From Saccharopolyspora thermophila (lineage in GTDB: Bacteria > Actinomycetota > Actinomycetes > Mycobacteriales > Pseudonocardiaceae): DNA of 64,000 nt. A program made the position numbers and the translations under genes. Shown in pieces: positions 43,486 to 55,356 of the stretch. Position 1 is the stretch's first letter. Each line of letters opens with the position of its first letter. The stretch covers positions 1 through 64,000 of the forward strand of contig NZ_BMMT01000021.1 in the NCBI RefSeq assembly GCF_014646075.1, in the 5' to 3' direction. The notes under the pieces were generated by a model, which did no database searches, was not told the DNA's origin, and was given only the letters and a program-made list of their open reading frames with translations.

Positions 43486-45009
43486 ATGGAGTCCGCTCTG
43501 CACCGGTTCGTCCGCCTGCTCCGCCTGTTCGGCCTGCCCGCGTCGGTGTCCGAAGCCGCCGACGCGATGCGCTGTGCCGCCCAGCCGGGCATGCTCAACG
43601 ACCGCGAGACGCTGCGCGAAGCCCTCAGGGTGGCCCTCGTGAAGGACCGGCGTGGCGAAGCGGTCTTCGATGAGGTTTTCGACGCCTTCTTCAGGCTCCG
43701 CGCGGTCGTTCCCGACGAGCACGACCACGAGCACTCACACGAGCACGACGACCTCACCGACACCGGCGACCTCCGGTCGTTCACCGTGTCCGAGGAACCG
43801 TCGGAAACTCCCCAGCAGGGGCACACCCACGCCAAGCCCGCGGACATCCGCGACTACTTCGATCCGGAGGACCTCGCCCAGCAGTACAACCTGCACCAGG
43901 AGAGCAACAAGATCGACCTCGCCTCGATGACCGACGAGATCGTCCTGTCCAGCGACGCGGGGGCGGGTACCGGTTCGGCACCTTCGGTGCAGGTGGAGAC
44001 CGAACGGCTGCACAACGCCGGGGTTCCCGGGAAGCTGGCGGAGAACTCGGGCCACCGGCTGGACACCCAGCTGACCATCGCCGAGGAACGCGCGCTGTAC
44101 GAATGGCTGGCGGAGGCGGACGAACGCGAGGACGAGCGCACCCTGGACTGGGGCGGGCTGGTCGGCGTGCTCGAGGACCTGCCCGAACTTCTCAAGCGGC
44201 ACCTCGCCAAGCTCGCCGAACTGGAGGACCTCGCGCACGAGTCCCGCGAGGCCATCAGCGGTCGGCTCGACCACGTGGACGAGGGGGAACGGCAGCAGCT
44301 CGAGGAGTCGCTGCGCCGGCTCGCCCGCAGCCTGCGCGGGGCGTTGACCAGCAAACGCCGGGCCACACCCCGCGGCCGCGTGCACGCCGCCCGGACCATG
44401 CGGCGGAACATGCGCTACGACGGCGTTCCGTTCCGCCCGGTGACCGTCACCCGCGCCGAGGACAAGCCGAGACTCCTCGTGCTGGCCGACGTCTCCCTCT
44501 CGGTCCGGGCGACGGCCCGGTTCACGCTGCACCTGGTGCACGGCCTGCAGTCGATGTTCAGCCAGGTCCGCACGTTCGCGTTCGTCGACGATCCGATCGA
44601 GATCACCGAGCTGTTCGCCGACCACCCGCTGGAGCGGGCGCTCGGGCTCGTCTTCGACGGCCTGCCGCAGGGCGGAATCCTCGACGTCGACGGCAACTCC
44701 AACTACGGCAGCACCTTCGGCACCTTCCTTGAGGAGTACGGCTCCGCGCTCAACCGGCGCACCACGGTGCTGGTCCTCGGCGACGGGCGTGGCAACGGCA
44801 ACGACCCGAACCTCGATGCCTTCGCCGAGATCGCCCGCCGGGCCAGGGAGACCATCTGGCTCACGCCCGAACCCCGCTACTCGTGGTCGCTCGGGGGATG
44901 CGACCTGCCCAAGTACGCCGAGCACTGCGACCGGGTGCGCGTCGTCCGCGACCTGTCGGGCCTGGAGCGCGCTGCGGCGGCGATCGCAACGGAGGTGACC
45001 GGACGGTGA
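43486..45009 (+). CDS. VWA-domain (CoxE-like) protein, MoxR partner
   Basis: A 507-aa protein with an N-terminal helical region, a His/Asp-rich segment (DEHDHEHSHEHDD, residues 77-89), a charged coiled middle (about 200-290) and a C-terminal VWA domain of the CoxE type (about 325-505). The MIDAS motif reads DVSLS (near residue 335), which keeps the DxSxS pattern. MoxR-VWA pairs act as chaperones; here the target is most likely the methanol dehydrogenase or another metal enzyme of the island. The stop overlaps the next start (GTGA). Confidence 0.88.
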   Translation: MESALHRFVRLLRLFGLPASVSEAADAMRCAAQPGMLNDRETLREALRVALVKDRRGEAVFDEVFDAFFRLRAVVPDEHDHEHSHEHDDLTDTGDLRSFTVSEEPSETPQQGHTHAKPADIRDYFDPEDLAQQYNLHQESNKIDLASMTDEIVLSSDAGAGTGSAPSVQVETERLHNAGVPGKLAENSGHRLDTQLTIAEERALYEWLAEADEREDERTLDWGGLVGVLEDLPELLKRHLAKLAELEDLAHESREAISGRLDHVDEGERQQLEESLRRLARSLRGALTSKRRATPRGRVHAARTMRRNMRYDGVPFRPVTVTRAEDKPRLLVLADVSLSVRATARFTLHLVHGLQSMFSQVRTFAFVDDPIEITELFADHPLERALGLVFDGLPQGGILDVDGNSNYGSTFGTFLEEYGSALNRRTTVLVLGDGRGNGNDPNLDAFAEIARRARETIWLTPEPRYSWSLGGCDLPKYAEHCDRVRVVRDLSGLERAAAAIATEVTGR

Positions 45010-45926
45010 GCGTGCCCGATCCCGCAACGGAGGTGCAGGTCATCGACCCGCTCGCGCCGGTGTCCGCCGACCGGAGCGCCGATCGGCTGGTCGAGGTCGT
45101 CCGGCGCAGCGCTCCGCCGGACGAGGGCTGCGGGCAGGTGACCCGCACCCGGCACTTCTGCCTGCACCGACGGGACCACCGCGTGGAGATCACCCACTGG
45201 CTCCGGCCCGAGCAGCTGGACAACGACCTCGCCGGAATCCTCGCCGAGGAGCTGTTCGCCCCGGGCTGGCTCAGCGGTGCCGAGACCTTCGAGCAGGTCT
45301 TCACCGAGGTGGTCCGCTCGATGGCCGACGATCCCCTCCTGGCGTGGATGGCGTTCTACGACAACACCCTGAACCGCATCAGGAAGTGCTGGGCACGGAC
45401 GGCCGTGGAGTCCTCCCCGTCCTCCATCGGCGGTTTCGCCCCGGTCTACCGGCGAGCCCTGCGCCTGGTCACACCGGGCCGGGTGCTCGACCTCGGCTCG
45501 TGCTTCGGTTTCCTGCCGATCCTGCTGGCCGAACGCGGCCGGAACACGGTCATCGCATCCGACCTCGCCCCAGGCAGCATGCGCCTGCTCGAGGCGGTCG
45601 CCGGAGCGCGGGGCCAGCGCTTGCGCACCCTGGTGTGCGACGCGACCCGCGTGCCGTTGCCGGACCGCTCGGTGGACACGGTCACCGCGGTGCACCTGCT
45701 GGAGCACATGGACGCCGAACAGGGCGACGCGGTGCTGGCCGAGGCACTGCGGCTGGCGCGCCGGCGCATCGTGGTCGCCGTGCCCTTCGAGGACGAACCC
45801 ACGGCGGCCTACGGCCACGTGCGCACCTTCACCCGCGCGGACCTCGACGAGCTCGGCCGCGCCACGCAGTGCCGCTACGAGGTGAGCGAACACCACGGCG
45901 GCTGGCTGGTCGTGCACCCCCGCTGA
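45006..45926 (+). CDS. mftM: Probable mycofactocin-glycan methyltransferase
   Basis: A 306-aa SAM-dependent class I methyltransferase: motif I VLDLGSCFGFLP (near residue 158), then SDLAPGSMRLL, CDATRVPLPDRSVDTVTAVHLLEH. MftM, known from mycobacteria, 2-O-methylates a glucose of the mycofactocin glycan and lies beside the methanol dehydrogenase genes there; the N-terminal stretch with FYDNTLNRI and the context fit. The symbol is therefore an inference. Start at GTG 45006, overlapping the VWA stop. Confidence 0.65.
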   Translation: MSVPDPATEVQVIDPLAPVSADRSADRLVEVVRRSAPPDEGCGQVTRTRHFCLHRRDHRVEITHWLRPEQLDNDLAGILAEELFAPGWLSGAETFEQVFTEVVRSMADDPLLAWMAFYDNTLNRIRKCWARTAVESSPSSIGGFAPVYRRALRLVTPGRVLDLGSCFGFLPILLAERGRNTVIASDLAPGSMRLLEAVAGARGQRLRTLVCDATRVPLPDRSVDTVTAVHLLEHMDAEQGDAVLAEALRLARRRIVVAVPFEDEPTAAYGHVRTFTRADLDELGRATQCRYEVSEHHGGWLVVHPR

Positions 45927-45991
45927 TGAAACAACCCCCGGCGACAGGCCCCACCCCGACACACGCGGGCGCGTCGGTTTCCGACTTTCGG

Positions 45992-46010
45992 CCACCACCG
46001 CGGTGGGTGG
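45992..46010. terminator. Candidate bidirectional terminator
   Basis: The near-palindrome CCACCACCGCGGTGGGTGG lies in the 107-base gap between two converging operons, the methyltransferase gene and the response-regulator gene. Its position fits a shared terminator, though the loop is minimal and no T-run follows. Confidence 0.35.
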
Positions 46011-46033
46011 GTGTGCTCGCGCGGGGACAGCCG

Positions 46034-46726
46034 CTAGATCAGGCCGCTCTTGCTCGCCTCGTACACCGCCTCCGCCCTGGTGGCGGCGCCCAGCTTGCGC
46101 ATGATGTTGCGCACGTGGAACTTCACCGTGGTTTCGGAGATGAACAGCCTGGCCCCGATGTCGCGGTTGCTCAGGCCGTGCGCGAGCTGCCGGAGCACGT
46201 TGAGCTCCCGTTCGGTCAGCGACGGTTCCTGGGCCGAGGCGTTCATGGACTGCACCATCGCCGCCGCGGACCGCGAGTCGAACGAGCTCTCCCGGCGGGC
46301 CACCGCCCGGATCGAGCGGACCAGCTCCGTGGTGTCCACGTCCTTCACGACATACCCGCGGGCGCCGCGGCGGATCGCGTCGACGACCAACCCGCCGTCC
46401 AGGAACGTGGTGAGCACCAGCACCCCGAGGTCCGGGTGCTGCTCGGTGAGCTGTCCGCACAGCTGCAGCCCCTCGGTGTTGTCGCCCGTCGAGAGCTTGA
46501 GGTCCAGCAGCACGATGTGCGGCTCGGTGCGCTCGACGACCGCGAGCGCCTCGGCCGCGGTGGCCGCCTCCCCCACCACCTCCAGGTCGTCCTCCCGTTC
46601 CAGCACCGACCGCAGCCCGTGCCGGACGATCGCGTGGTCGTCGACCAGCACGATCCGCACGTGCGCGGACGGGCCGGGCGCGTCGTCGTGCTGCTGCACC
46701 GGGATGTCCTTCTCGCTCAAGGTCAC
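46034..46726 (-). CDS. LuxR-family response regulator (MnoR-like)
   Basis: A 230-aa NarL/LuxR regulator: acidic VDDH, phosphoacceptor in IVLLDLKLS, switch Lys in YVVKDVD, and a helix-turn-helix (LTERELNVLRQLAHGLSNRDIG, SETTVKFHVRNIMRKL). The GTG start overlaps the kinase stop (GTGA). In Mycobacterium smegmatis the MnoSR pair controls methanol dehydrogenase; synteny suggests the same role here. It is the most likely binder of the CGATCG-centred inverted repeats, one of which lies upstream of its own operon. Confidence 0.88.
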   Translation of the reverse strand: MTLSEKDIPVQQHDDAPGPSAHVRIVLVDDHAIVRHGLRSVLEREDDLEVVGEAATAAEALAVVERTEPHIVLLDLKLSTGDNTEGLQLCGQLTEQHPDLGVLVLTTFLDGGLVVDAIRRGARGYVVKDVDTTELVRSIRAVARRESSFDSRSAAAMVQSMNASAQEPSLTERELNVLRQLAHGLSNRDIGARLFISETTVKFHVRNIMRKLGAATRAEAVYEASKSGLI

Positions 46727-48093
46727 CTCGCCACCTCCGCGGCCTCGGCCGACGGCAACGGAACCTTCAGCTGCAACGCGATACCGCCCATCCGCGACCG
46801 CCGGATCGTCATCGTGCCGCCGAGTTCCCCGGCCCGCGCGGCCATGTTGGCCAGTCCCCGGTGCCGTCCGGCCAGATCCGCCGCCGAGGACAGCCGCAGC
46901 GAGCGCCGCAGTTGCGCGGGATCGCCGATGCCGTCGTCGGACACGGTCAGCCGCAGGTGGTCGCTCTTGTAGACCAGGTGCACCAGGGACCGGGTGGCCC
47001 GCGCGTGCGCGACCGTGTTGAACAGCGCCTCGCCGGTCAGCCGCAGGATCGAGTTCTCGGCTTCGGGCGGCAGCGGCGCGGGCGTGCCCTCCACCCGCAC
47101 CTCGACCTTCAGATCGCTGGGCAGGTGCACCGTGGACAGCTGCTTCAACAAAACGGGCAGCGAACCAGGGGGTTCCTCGGCGGCGTGGTGCAGCGCGTAG
47201 ATCGCCGCGCGAAGCCGCTCGACGGCCTGCTGGGTGAGCACCTTCGCGGGTGCCAGCCGTTCCGCGACGCGGGCCGCATCCGCTCCCATGGCCGCCAGCT
47301 CGGACCGGCACACCTCAATGGTCATCCCGGCGCTGAGCACGTACTGGGTGACCGTGTCGTGCAGTTCCCGGGCGATGCGGTGCCGCTCGTCGTCGAGCGC
47401 CTGGCGCTGCATCGCCTCGACCAGGCGCCGCTGGGTTTCCTGCAGTTCCGCGTTGCGGGCCGCCAGGTCGCGCGCCTGCCTGGCGGCGGCCTCGGACAGC
47501 TGCTCGGTGCGACCGCGCAACTGCATGGCGGCGTGGAAGAGGAAGGAGTTGTGCAGCGCGACCGCCGCCTGGTTGGCCAGGACGCGCAGGATGGCCAGGT
47601 CGGTGTCGGCGACGGACACCTCGCCGCCAGGACGGCCCACGATCCCGCCGACCGGCTCGCCGTCCAACGTCATCGGCACCCGCACCCAGCCCGGGCCACC
47701 GGACACCATCTCGACCTCCCACGGGCGCAGCCGCACCGTGTCGAGGTGCTCGGCGACCTCGGCGGGCAGCGCCGCCTCGTCGTCGATCAGCTCCCCGTCG
47801 CACAGCAGCAGGAACCGCGGTCGCGCCGCGCGCAGCGCGCCGTCGGCGATCGCCAGCAGCAGCCAGCTGGCCTGCAGGTGTTCCGCGGCGGCCCGGACCA
47901 CCGCCTCGACCAGGGACCGGGGGCCTTCCACCGTCCGCACCAGTGCCCGGGAGATCCGGTCGAGCGCCTGCACCGTGTACTCCAGCCGCTCCGCGGAGCG
48001 GACGTACTCCGGGTAGAACGACCGCTTGCCCGAACGCAGCCCGGTGAGCGCGTCGAGATCAGTCCGCCCGCCGTTGCCCGGTTCCCCCGTCAT
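46723..48093 (-). CDS. GAF-domain sensor histidine kinase (MnoS-like)
   Basis: A 456-aa cytosolic kinase: N-terminal GAF domain (about residues 45-215), a coiled segment, HisKA_3 with RHRIARELHDTVTQ (phosphoacceptor His in ELHD) and a NarL-type HATPase (VSDDGIGDP, GLANMAARAGELGG). It has no membrane segment, so the signal, perhaps an alcohol, aldehyde or redox ligand, is sensed inside the cell. Start at ATG 48093; the frame is open upstream but overlaps the dehydrogenase gene. It is encoded between the alcohol dehydrogenase and the regulator. Confidence 0.9.
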   Translation of the reverse strand: MTGEPGNGGRTDLDALTGLRSGKRSFYPEYVRSAERLEYTVQALDRISRALVRTVEGPRSLVEAVVRAAAEHLQASWLLLAIADGALRAARPRFLLLCDGELIDDEAALPAEVAEHLDTVRLRPWEVEMVSGGPGWVRVPMTLDGEPVGGIVGRPGGEVSVADTDLAILRVLANQAAVALHNSFLFHAAMQLRGRTEQLSEAAARQARDLAARNAELQETQRRLVEAMQRQALDDERHRIARELHDTVTQYVLSAGMTIEVCRSELAAMGADAARVAERLAPAKVLTQQAVERLRAAIYALHHAAEEPPGSLPVLLKQLSTVHLPSDLKVEVRVEGTPAPLPPEAENSILRLTGEALFNTVAHARATRSLVHLVYKSDHLRLTVSDDGIGDPAQLRRSLRLSSAADLAGRHRGLANMAARAGELGGTMTIRRSRMGGIALQLKVPLPSAEAAEVAR

Positions 48094-48131
48094 CACCGCA
48101 CCCCCGCGGTCCTGTTGGTGCTGACCGAGGC

Positions 48132-49394
48132 TCACAACGCCGCCCGGAACAGCCGCTCGATGTCCTCCACCGAGGCGTCCCGCGGATTGGTTGTCAGGCA
48201 GGCGTCCTTGAGGGTGTTGCGGGCCAGCAGGGGGATGTCCGCCTCGGTCACCCCGAGCGAGCTCAGCCCCTTGGGCACGCCGACGACGTCGGCCAGCTCG
48301 CGGACCCGGTCGGCCAGCTCGTGCGCCACCTCCATCGCGGGTACCCCCGCGGTCTCGATGCCGATGGCCGCCGCGAGCGGGACGTAGCGCTCGGCGCCGG
48401 CCTCGGCGTTGAACCGGATCACGTGCGGCAGCAGCACCCCGTTGATCACGCCGTGCGGCGCGTCCAGCAGACCGCCCACCTGGTGGCTCATCGCGTGGGT
48501 GGCGCCGAGGATGGCGTTGGTGAAGGCCATCCCGGCCTCCAGCGCACCCTGCGCCATCGCGGTGCGTGGTTCCTCCTCGGTCGGGCGGAACATGGTGCGC
48601 GCGAGGTTGCGGGTGATCAGGTGCGCCGCGTGCAGCGAGTGCTGCTCGGTGAGCGTGTTGTGCGCGCGGGAGACGAACGACTCGATCGCGTGCGTCAGGG
48701 CGTCCAGCCCGGTTGCCGCGTTCAGCCAGTCCGGCATCGTGATCAGCAGCCGTGGGTCGATCAGCGAGATGTCCGGCACCAGAGCCCGGCTGAGGATGGT
48801 GATCTTGCTGGCCGCCGCGGTGTCGGTGATGATCGCGAACTGCGAGACGTCCGCCCCGGTGCCCGACGTGGACGGGGCCATCACCAGCGGCGGGATGGGG
48901 TGGACGACCTTGTCCACCCCCTCGTAGTCGAGGATGCGGCCACCGTTGCCGGACAGGATCGCCACTCCCTTGGCCGCGTCGATGACCGATCCGCCGCCGA
49001 CCCCGATGATCACGTCGCTGCCGCTCTCGGCGTACCGCTGGAAGGCGGCCTCGACCTCGTGGTCCTTCGGGTTCGGCGTGACCCCGTCCCACACGACCGC
49101 GGACAGGCCCGCCAGCCTGAGGTGGGCGGTCGCCTCGGCCGCCCACCCCGCCTCGGTGAGGCCGAGGTCGGTGACCACGAACGGTCGCCGCGCACCGAGG
49201 CGCCGGGCGCAGTGCCCGAGCTCGGCCAACGCGCCGGGACCGAACACGATCTCCGGGACATGGAACTTGGCCAGCTGTTCCGTGGTGTCCACCCGTCCGA
49301 TCTCACCGACCCGCTGCGGGCCCGACAGTTCCGGGCCGGGCGGGGCCTCGGCTGTTCGGCCCCGGAGACCCGGGACACTGCTTCGCACGATCAT
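48132..49394 (-). CDS. Iron-containing alcohol dehydrogenase
   Basis: A 420-aa family III dehydrogenase with NAD-binding GVGGGSVIDAAKG, STSGTGAD, and metal-ligand motifs DALTHAIESFVS and ATHAMSHQVGGLLDAPHG. An N-terminal extension of about 35 residues precedes the core (FHVPEIVFGPGAL). ATG 49394 was chosen because GGAGGACGCC precedes it; an in-frame start at 49508 lies beyond the promoter. The mycobacterial counterpart beside the mno genes is annotated as a 1,3-propanediol-type dehydrogenase. It heads an operon with the kinase and regulator. Confidence 0.9.
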   Translation of the reverse strand: MIVRSSVPGLRGRTAEAPPGPELSGPQRVGEIGRVDTTEQLAKFHVPEIVFGPGALAELGHCARRLGARRPFVVTDLGLTEAGWAAEATAHLRLAGLSAVVWDGVTPNPKDHEVEAAFQRYAESGSDVIIGVGGGSVIDAAKGVAILSGNGGRILDYEGVDKVVHPIPPLVMAPSTSGTGADVSQFAIITDTAAASKITILSRALVPDISLIDPRLLITMPDWLNAATGLDALTHAIESFVSRAHNTLTEQHSLHAAHLITRNLARTMFRPTEEEPRTAMAQGALEAGMAFTNAILGATHAMSHQVGGLLDAPHGVINGVLLPHVIRFNAEAGAERYVPLAAAIGIETAGVPAMEVAHELADRVRELADVVGVPKGLSSLGVTEADIPLLARNTLKDACLTTNPRDASVEDIERLFRAAL

Positions 49395-49564
49395 GGCGGC
49401 GTCCTCCAAGCACCATCGCAGGGAATTTCCGCGTCGTGCGGGCGCACCTGAACCTCGGTGCACCCCAGTTCCCCGCTGGGGGCTGCACCTCATCGTGACA
49501 CCGAACACACCGCTGAAGCTACGGCCCCGGCTCTCCGGCTTGACCGTCCGACCGGGCCACCCCG

Positions 49565-49582
49565 CCTGTCCGATCGGGCAGG
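49565..49582. promoter_or_regulatory. CGATCG-centred operator, copy 3
   Basis: CCTGTCCGATCGGGCAGG, an inverted repeat sharing CCTGTCCGATCG with the copies at 40591 and 40645 and with a better-matched second arm (GGGCAGG). It is about 170 bases upstream of the alcohol dehydrogenase start, so likely controls the dehydrogenase-kinase-regulator operon. Confidence 0.65.
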
Positions 49583-49598
49583 TGCGCGGGTGACCGTG

Positions 49599-49607
<9 letters not shown>
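49581..49607 (-). terminator. Hairpin at the acetyl-CoA synthetase stop
   Basis: GGTGC (49581-49585) pairs with GCACC (49603-49607) and GTGAC (49590-49594) with GTCAC (49598-49602), with four bases bulged. It overlaps the stop codon of acs and abuts the copy-3 operator. A terminator is plausible, but weak. Confidence 0.35.
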
Positions 49608-51548
<1,941 letters not shown>

Positions 51549-51579
51549 CTTGCTCCTTCGCGCAGTCGCGCACGTGGTT

Positions 51580-51954
51580 TCACAGGAGGCCGAGCGCGGC
51601 CAGTTCGTCGTCGGTGAGCAGTCGCGAGCGGATCAGGAAGCGCACGCCCTCCGGGGCCTCCAGCGAGAAGCCGCTGCCCCGGCCCCGCACCACGTCGATG
51701 GTCAGGTGGGTGTGCTTCCAGTACTCGAACTGCGCCGCGGACATCCAGACCGGGATCGGCTCCCCGTCCACCTCCAGGTCGCCGAGGTGGACGTCGGAAT
51801 CCCCGGTCCGGAACTCGCCCGCCGGGTAGCACATCGGGGCGCTGCCGTCGCAGCAGCCGCCGGACTGGTGGAACATCAGTGGACCGTGCTGCTCCCGGAG
51901 GCGGCGGAGCAGGTCCGCCGCCTCCGGGGTCAGCGCCACTCGTGAGCAGCTCAT
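51580..51954 (-). CDS. DUF779-family protein
   Basis: A 124-aa DUF779 protein, a family usually encoded beside ExaC-type aldehyde dehydrogenases; its role is unknown. The core motif is HQSGGCCDGSAPMC with three cysteines, which could bind metal or a thiol adduct, followed by a DVHLGDLEVDG strand and FSLEAPEGVRFL. It lies 11 bases after the aldehyde dehydrogenase stop and 31 bases before the acs start. Confidence 0.9.
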   Translation of the reverse strand: MSCSRVALTPEAADLLRRLREQHGPLMFHQSGGCCDGSAPMCYPAGEFRTGDSDVHLGDLEVDGEPIPVWMSAAQFEYWKHTHLTIDVVRGRGSGFSLEAPEGVRFLIRSRLLTDDELAALGLL

Positions 51955-51965
51955 GCTGCCTCGCC

Positions 51966-53489
<1,524 letters not shown>

Positions 53490-53545
53490 GTGCTGCCTCC
53501 TGCAGAAACGGGGAAGATGGCGCTGGAGCGTGCTCGACCCGACGT

Positions 53546-53560
53546 TGCAACGACGTTGCA
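53546..53560. promoter_or_regulatory. Palindrome in aldehyde dehydrogenase/GAF-regulator gap
   Basis: TGCAACGACGTTGCA is a perfect 15-base palindrome with a single central base. It lies 57 bases before the aldehyde dehydrogenase start. The word CGACGTTGCA also occurs directly before it, giving two direct copies. Confidence 0.55.
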
Positions 53561-53577
53561 CACCGTTAACATCCGCG

Positions 53578-53598
53578 CTGACCTGTCCCAACGGTCAG
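53578..53598. promoter_or_regulatory. Second inverted repeat in the same gap
   Basis: CTGACC-TGTCCCAAC-GGTCAG: perfect 6-base arms and a 9-base spacer. It lies between the 15-base palindrome and the GAF-regulator start. One or both are candidate sites for that regulator. Confidence 0.45.
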
Positions 53599-53709
53599 TT
53601 TCCGGCCGCCGCGCGCCCTGCGGTCTTGCCCGAGCTGTTCGCAGTGGCCATGATGGCCACCACCCGCGGCCCGGACGGGGCACAGATCACGGCATCGCCA
53701 GGAGGCACG

Positions 53710-55215
53710 GTGACCCTCAATGACGAGTGCGTGACCGCGGAGTTGCTCGCGGATCCGCTGGAGTACGCGTCGCTGCTGGAGCAGGTGTGGGACGCGGTGC
53801 TCCGTGGTGGCCGCGCGCCGAAGCCGCCCCGCCCGCTGGTGTCGGACTCCTGGCAGCGCTCGCTCGCCGCGGACGTCGATCCCGACGCGCGCGAGGCGCC
53901 CGTGGTCTGGGAGCGCGACGAGGTGCGTGACCGCCGCGCCGCGCACCCGCTCGCCGCCGCGATCCCGGTGTTGCGGGAGACCGTGCTCAGCGTCGCCGAC
54001 GAGGCGATGCACGTCATGATCGTGACCGACCGGGACGGCCTGATCCTGTGGCGGGAAGGCAGCGTCGACGTGGAGCGACGCGCCGACCGGGTGCGGCTGG
54101 CCGAAGGCACCCGCTGGTCGGAGGACGCCATCGGCACCAACGCGATGGGCACCACGCTGGCGGTGGGCCGACCGGTGCAGATCTACTCGGCCGAGCACCT
54201 GGTCCGCACCTACCACGACTGGACGTGCGCGGCGAGCCCGATCCACGACCCGGACACCGGCGACATCCTCGGTTCGGTGGACATCAGCGGCCCCCTGCGC
54301 ACCGTCCACCCGGCGATGGTCGCGTTGGTCAGCGCCGCCGCCCAGCTGGCCGAAAGCCACCTGCGGGCGCAGATGGCGGCCCGCGACGAACGGCTGCGGG
54401 CCAAGAACATGCCGCATCTGCGGGGGTTGCGCGGCGAGAGCGGTGCGTTGCTCACCCCGACCGGGCGGGTGCTCGCGGTCGAGCCGGGGCCGGGGCTGCG
54501 CCTGCCCGAGCGGATCGACGTGAGCGACGGGCACGGCCCCGTGGTGCTCGACGACGGCCGCGAGGCACTACTGGAACCCCTCCCCGAGGGCTTCCTGCTC
54601 CGGCTGCCGACGAAGAACTCCGCGGCGCAACCGCGGCCGGTGCTGTCGTTGTCGTTCCTGAACTCGTCCGGGCCCCGCGCGGTGCTGGACGGCCGGGAGA
54701 TCCCGCTGACCACCCGGCACGCCGAGATCCTGACGCTGCTGGCGATGAGCCCGGGCGGGCTGACCGCCGATCGGCTCGCCTTCCAGCTCTACGGGGAACG
54801 CGGAAACCCCGTGACGGCGCGGGCCGAGATTCACCGGCTGCGTACGCACCTCGGCGAGCACGTGATCGGCACCAAACCCTACCGGCTCCGCGCCGAGGTC
54901 GACGCCGACTTCCTGACCGTCCGCAAGGCGCTGCGCGCCGGTAACCTCAGGGCGGCGGTCGAGTCCTACCGGGGCCCGCTGCTGGAAGCCTCCGAATCAC
55001 CCGCGATCCGCGACGAGCGGGAAGAACTGTTCGCCTCGCTGCGCAACGCGGCGCTGGACCGCGGCGACGCCGAGGCGCTGTGGGCGTTGTTCCAGCATCA
55101 GCCCACGGACGACCTCGAGGTGCTCGGCCAGCTGGCACACCGACTCGCCCGCCACGACCCGCGTCGGCACCTGGTGACGGCCCGGATGCAACGCGTCCTT
55201 GCCGAGGAGGCGTAA
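53710..55215 (+). CDS. GAF-domain transcriptional regulator (AcoR-like, no AAA+)
   Basis: A regulator of about 501 aa with an N-terminal region ending in DSWQRSLAADVDP, a GAF domain (about residues 75-210, with the AcoR-type GTRWSEDAIGTNAMGT and HDWTCAASPIHDPDTG), and a C-terminal helix-turn-helix region (TTRHAEILTLLAMSPGGLTA, QLYGERGNPVTARAEIHRLR). The sigma-54 AAA+ domain of true AcoR is absent, usual in actinomycetes. GTG 53710 was chosen because AGGAGG precedes it by 4 bases; ATGs at 53650 and 53653 would add about 20 residues. It is divergent from the aldehyde dehydrogenase operon and probably activates it. Confidence 0.82.
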   Translation: MTLNDECVTAELLADPLEYASLLEQVWDAVLRGGRAPKPPRPLVSDSWQRSLAADVDPDAREAPVVWERDEVRDRRAAHPLAAAIPVLRETVLSVADEAMHVMIVTDRDGLILWREGSVDVERRADRVRLAEGTRWSEDAIGTNAMGTTLAVGRPVQIYSAEHLVRTYHDWTCAASPIHDPDTGDILGSVDISGPLRTVHPAMVALVSAAAQLAESHLRAQMAARDERLRAKNMPHLRGLRGESGALLTPTGRVLAVEPGPGLRLPERIDVSDGHGPVVLDDGREALLEPLPEGFLLRLPTKNSAAQPRPVLSLSFLNSSGPRAVLDGREIPLTTRHAEILTLLAMSPGGLTADRLAFQLYGERGNPVTARAEIHRLRTHLGEHVIGTKPYRLRAEVDADFLTVRKALRAGNLRAAVESYRGPLLEASESPAIRDEREELFASLRNAALDRGDAEALWALFQHQPTDDLEVLGQLAHRLARHDPRRHLVTARMQRVLAEEA

Positions 55216-55231
55216 GGACCGCCTCCTCGGC
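55201..55231 (+). terminator. Terminator overlapping the GAF-regulator stop
   Basis: GCCGAGGAGGCG (55201-55212) and CGCCTCCTCGGC (55220-55231) form a perfect 12-base stem with a 7-base loop that contains the stop codon TAA. No T-run follows. Translation to the stop would block the hairpin until the ribosome leaves, linking termination with translation. Confidence 0.7.
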
Positions 55232-55356
55232 GGCAACGCGAGGGCAACGGTGGTTCGGGCACCCTTCGCCCACAGCGACTCGACGTCTTCCACCGCGGCA
55301 CGCGTCATCTCGAACCCGGTGCGCCGCGACCAGTTTTCGATCTCGGGAGGGTTCCG

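Noticed and set aside
46723..49146. 807-aa frame for the GAF kinase
   Set aside because: The first 350 residues overlap the alcohol dehydrogenase gene in another frame and are Arg/Gly-rich shadow; the kinase begins at 48093.
46034..49394. Alcohol dehydrogenase-kinase-regulator unit as a toxin or defence island
   Set aside because: Motifs are ordinary metabolic and signalling families, and the synteny matches methanol-metabolism loci of mycobacteria.
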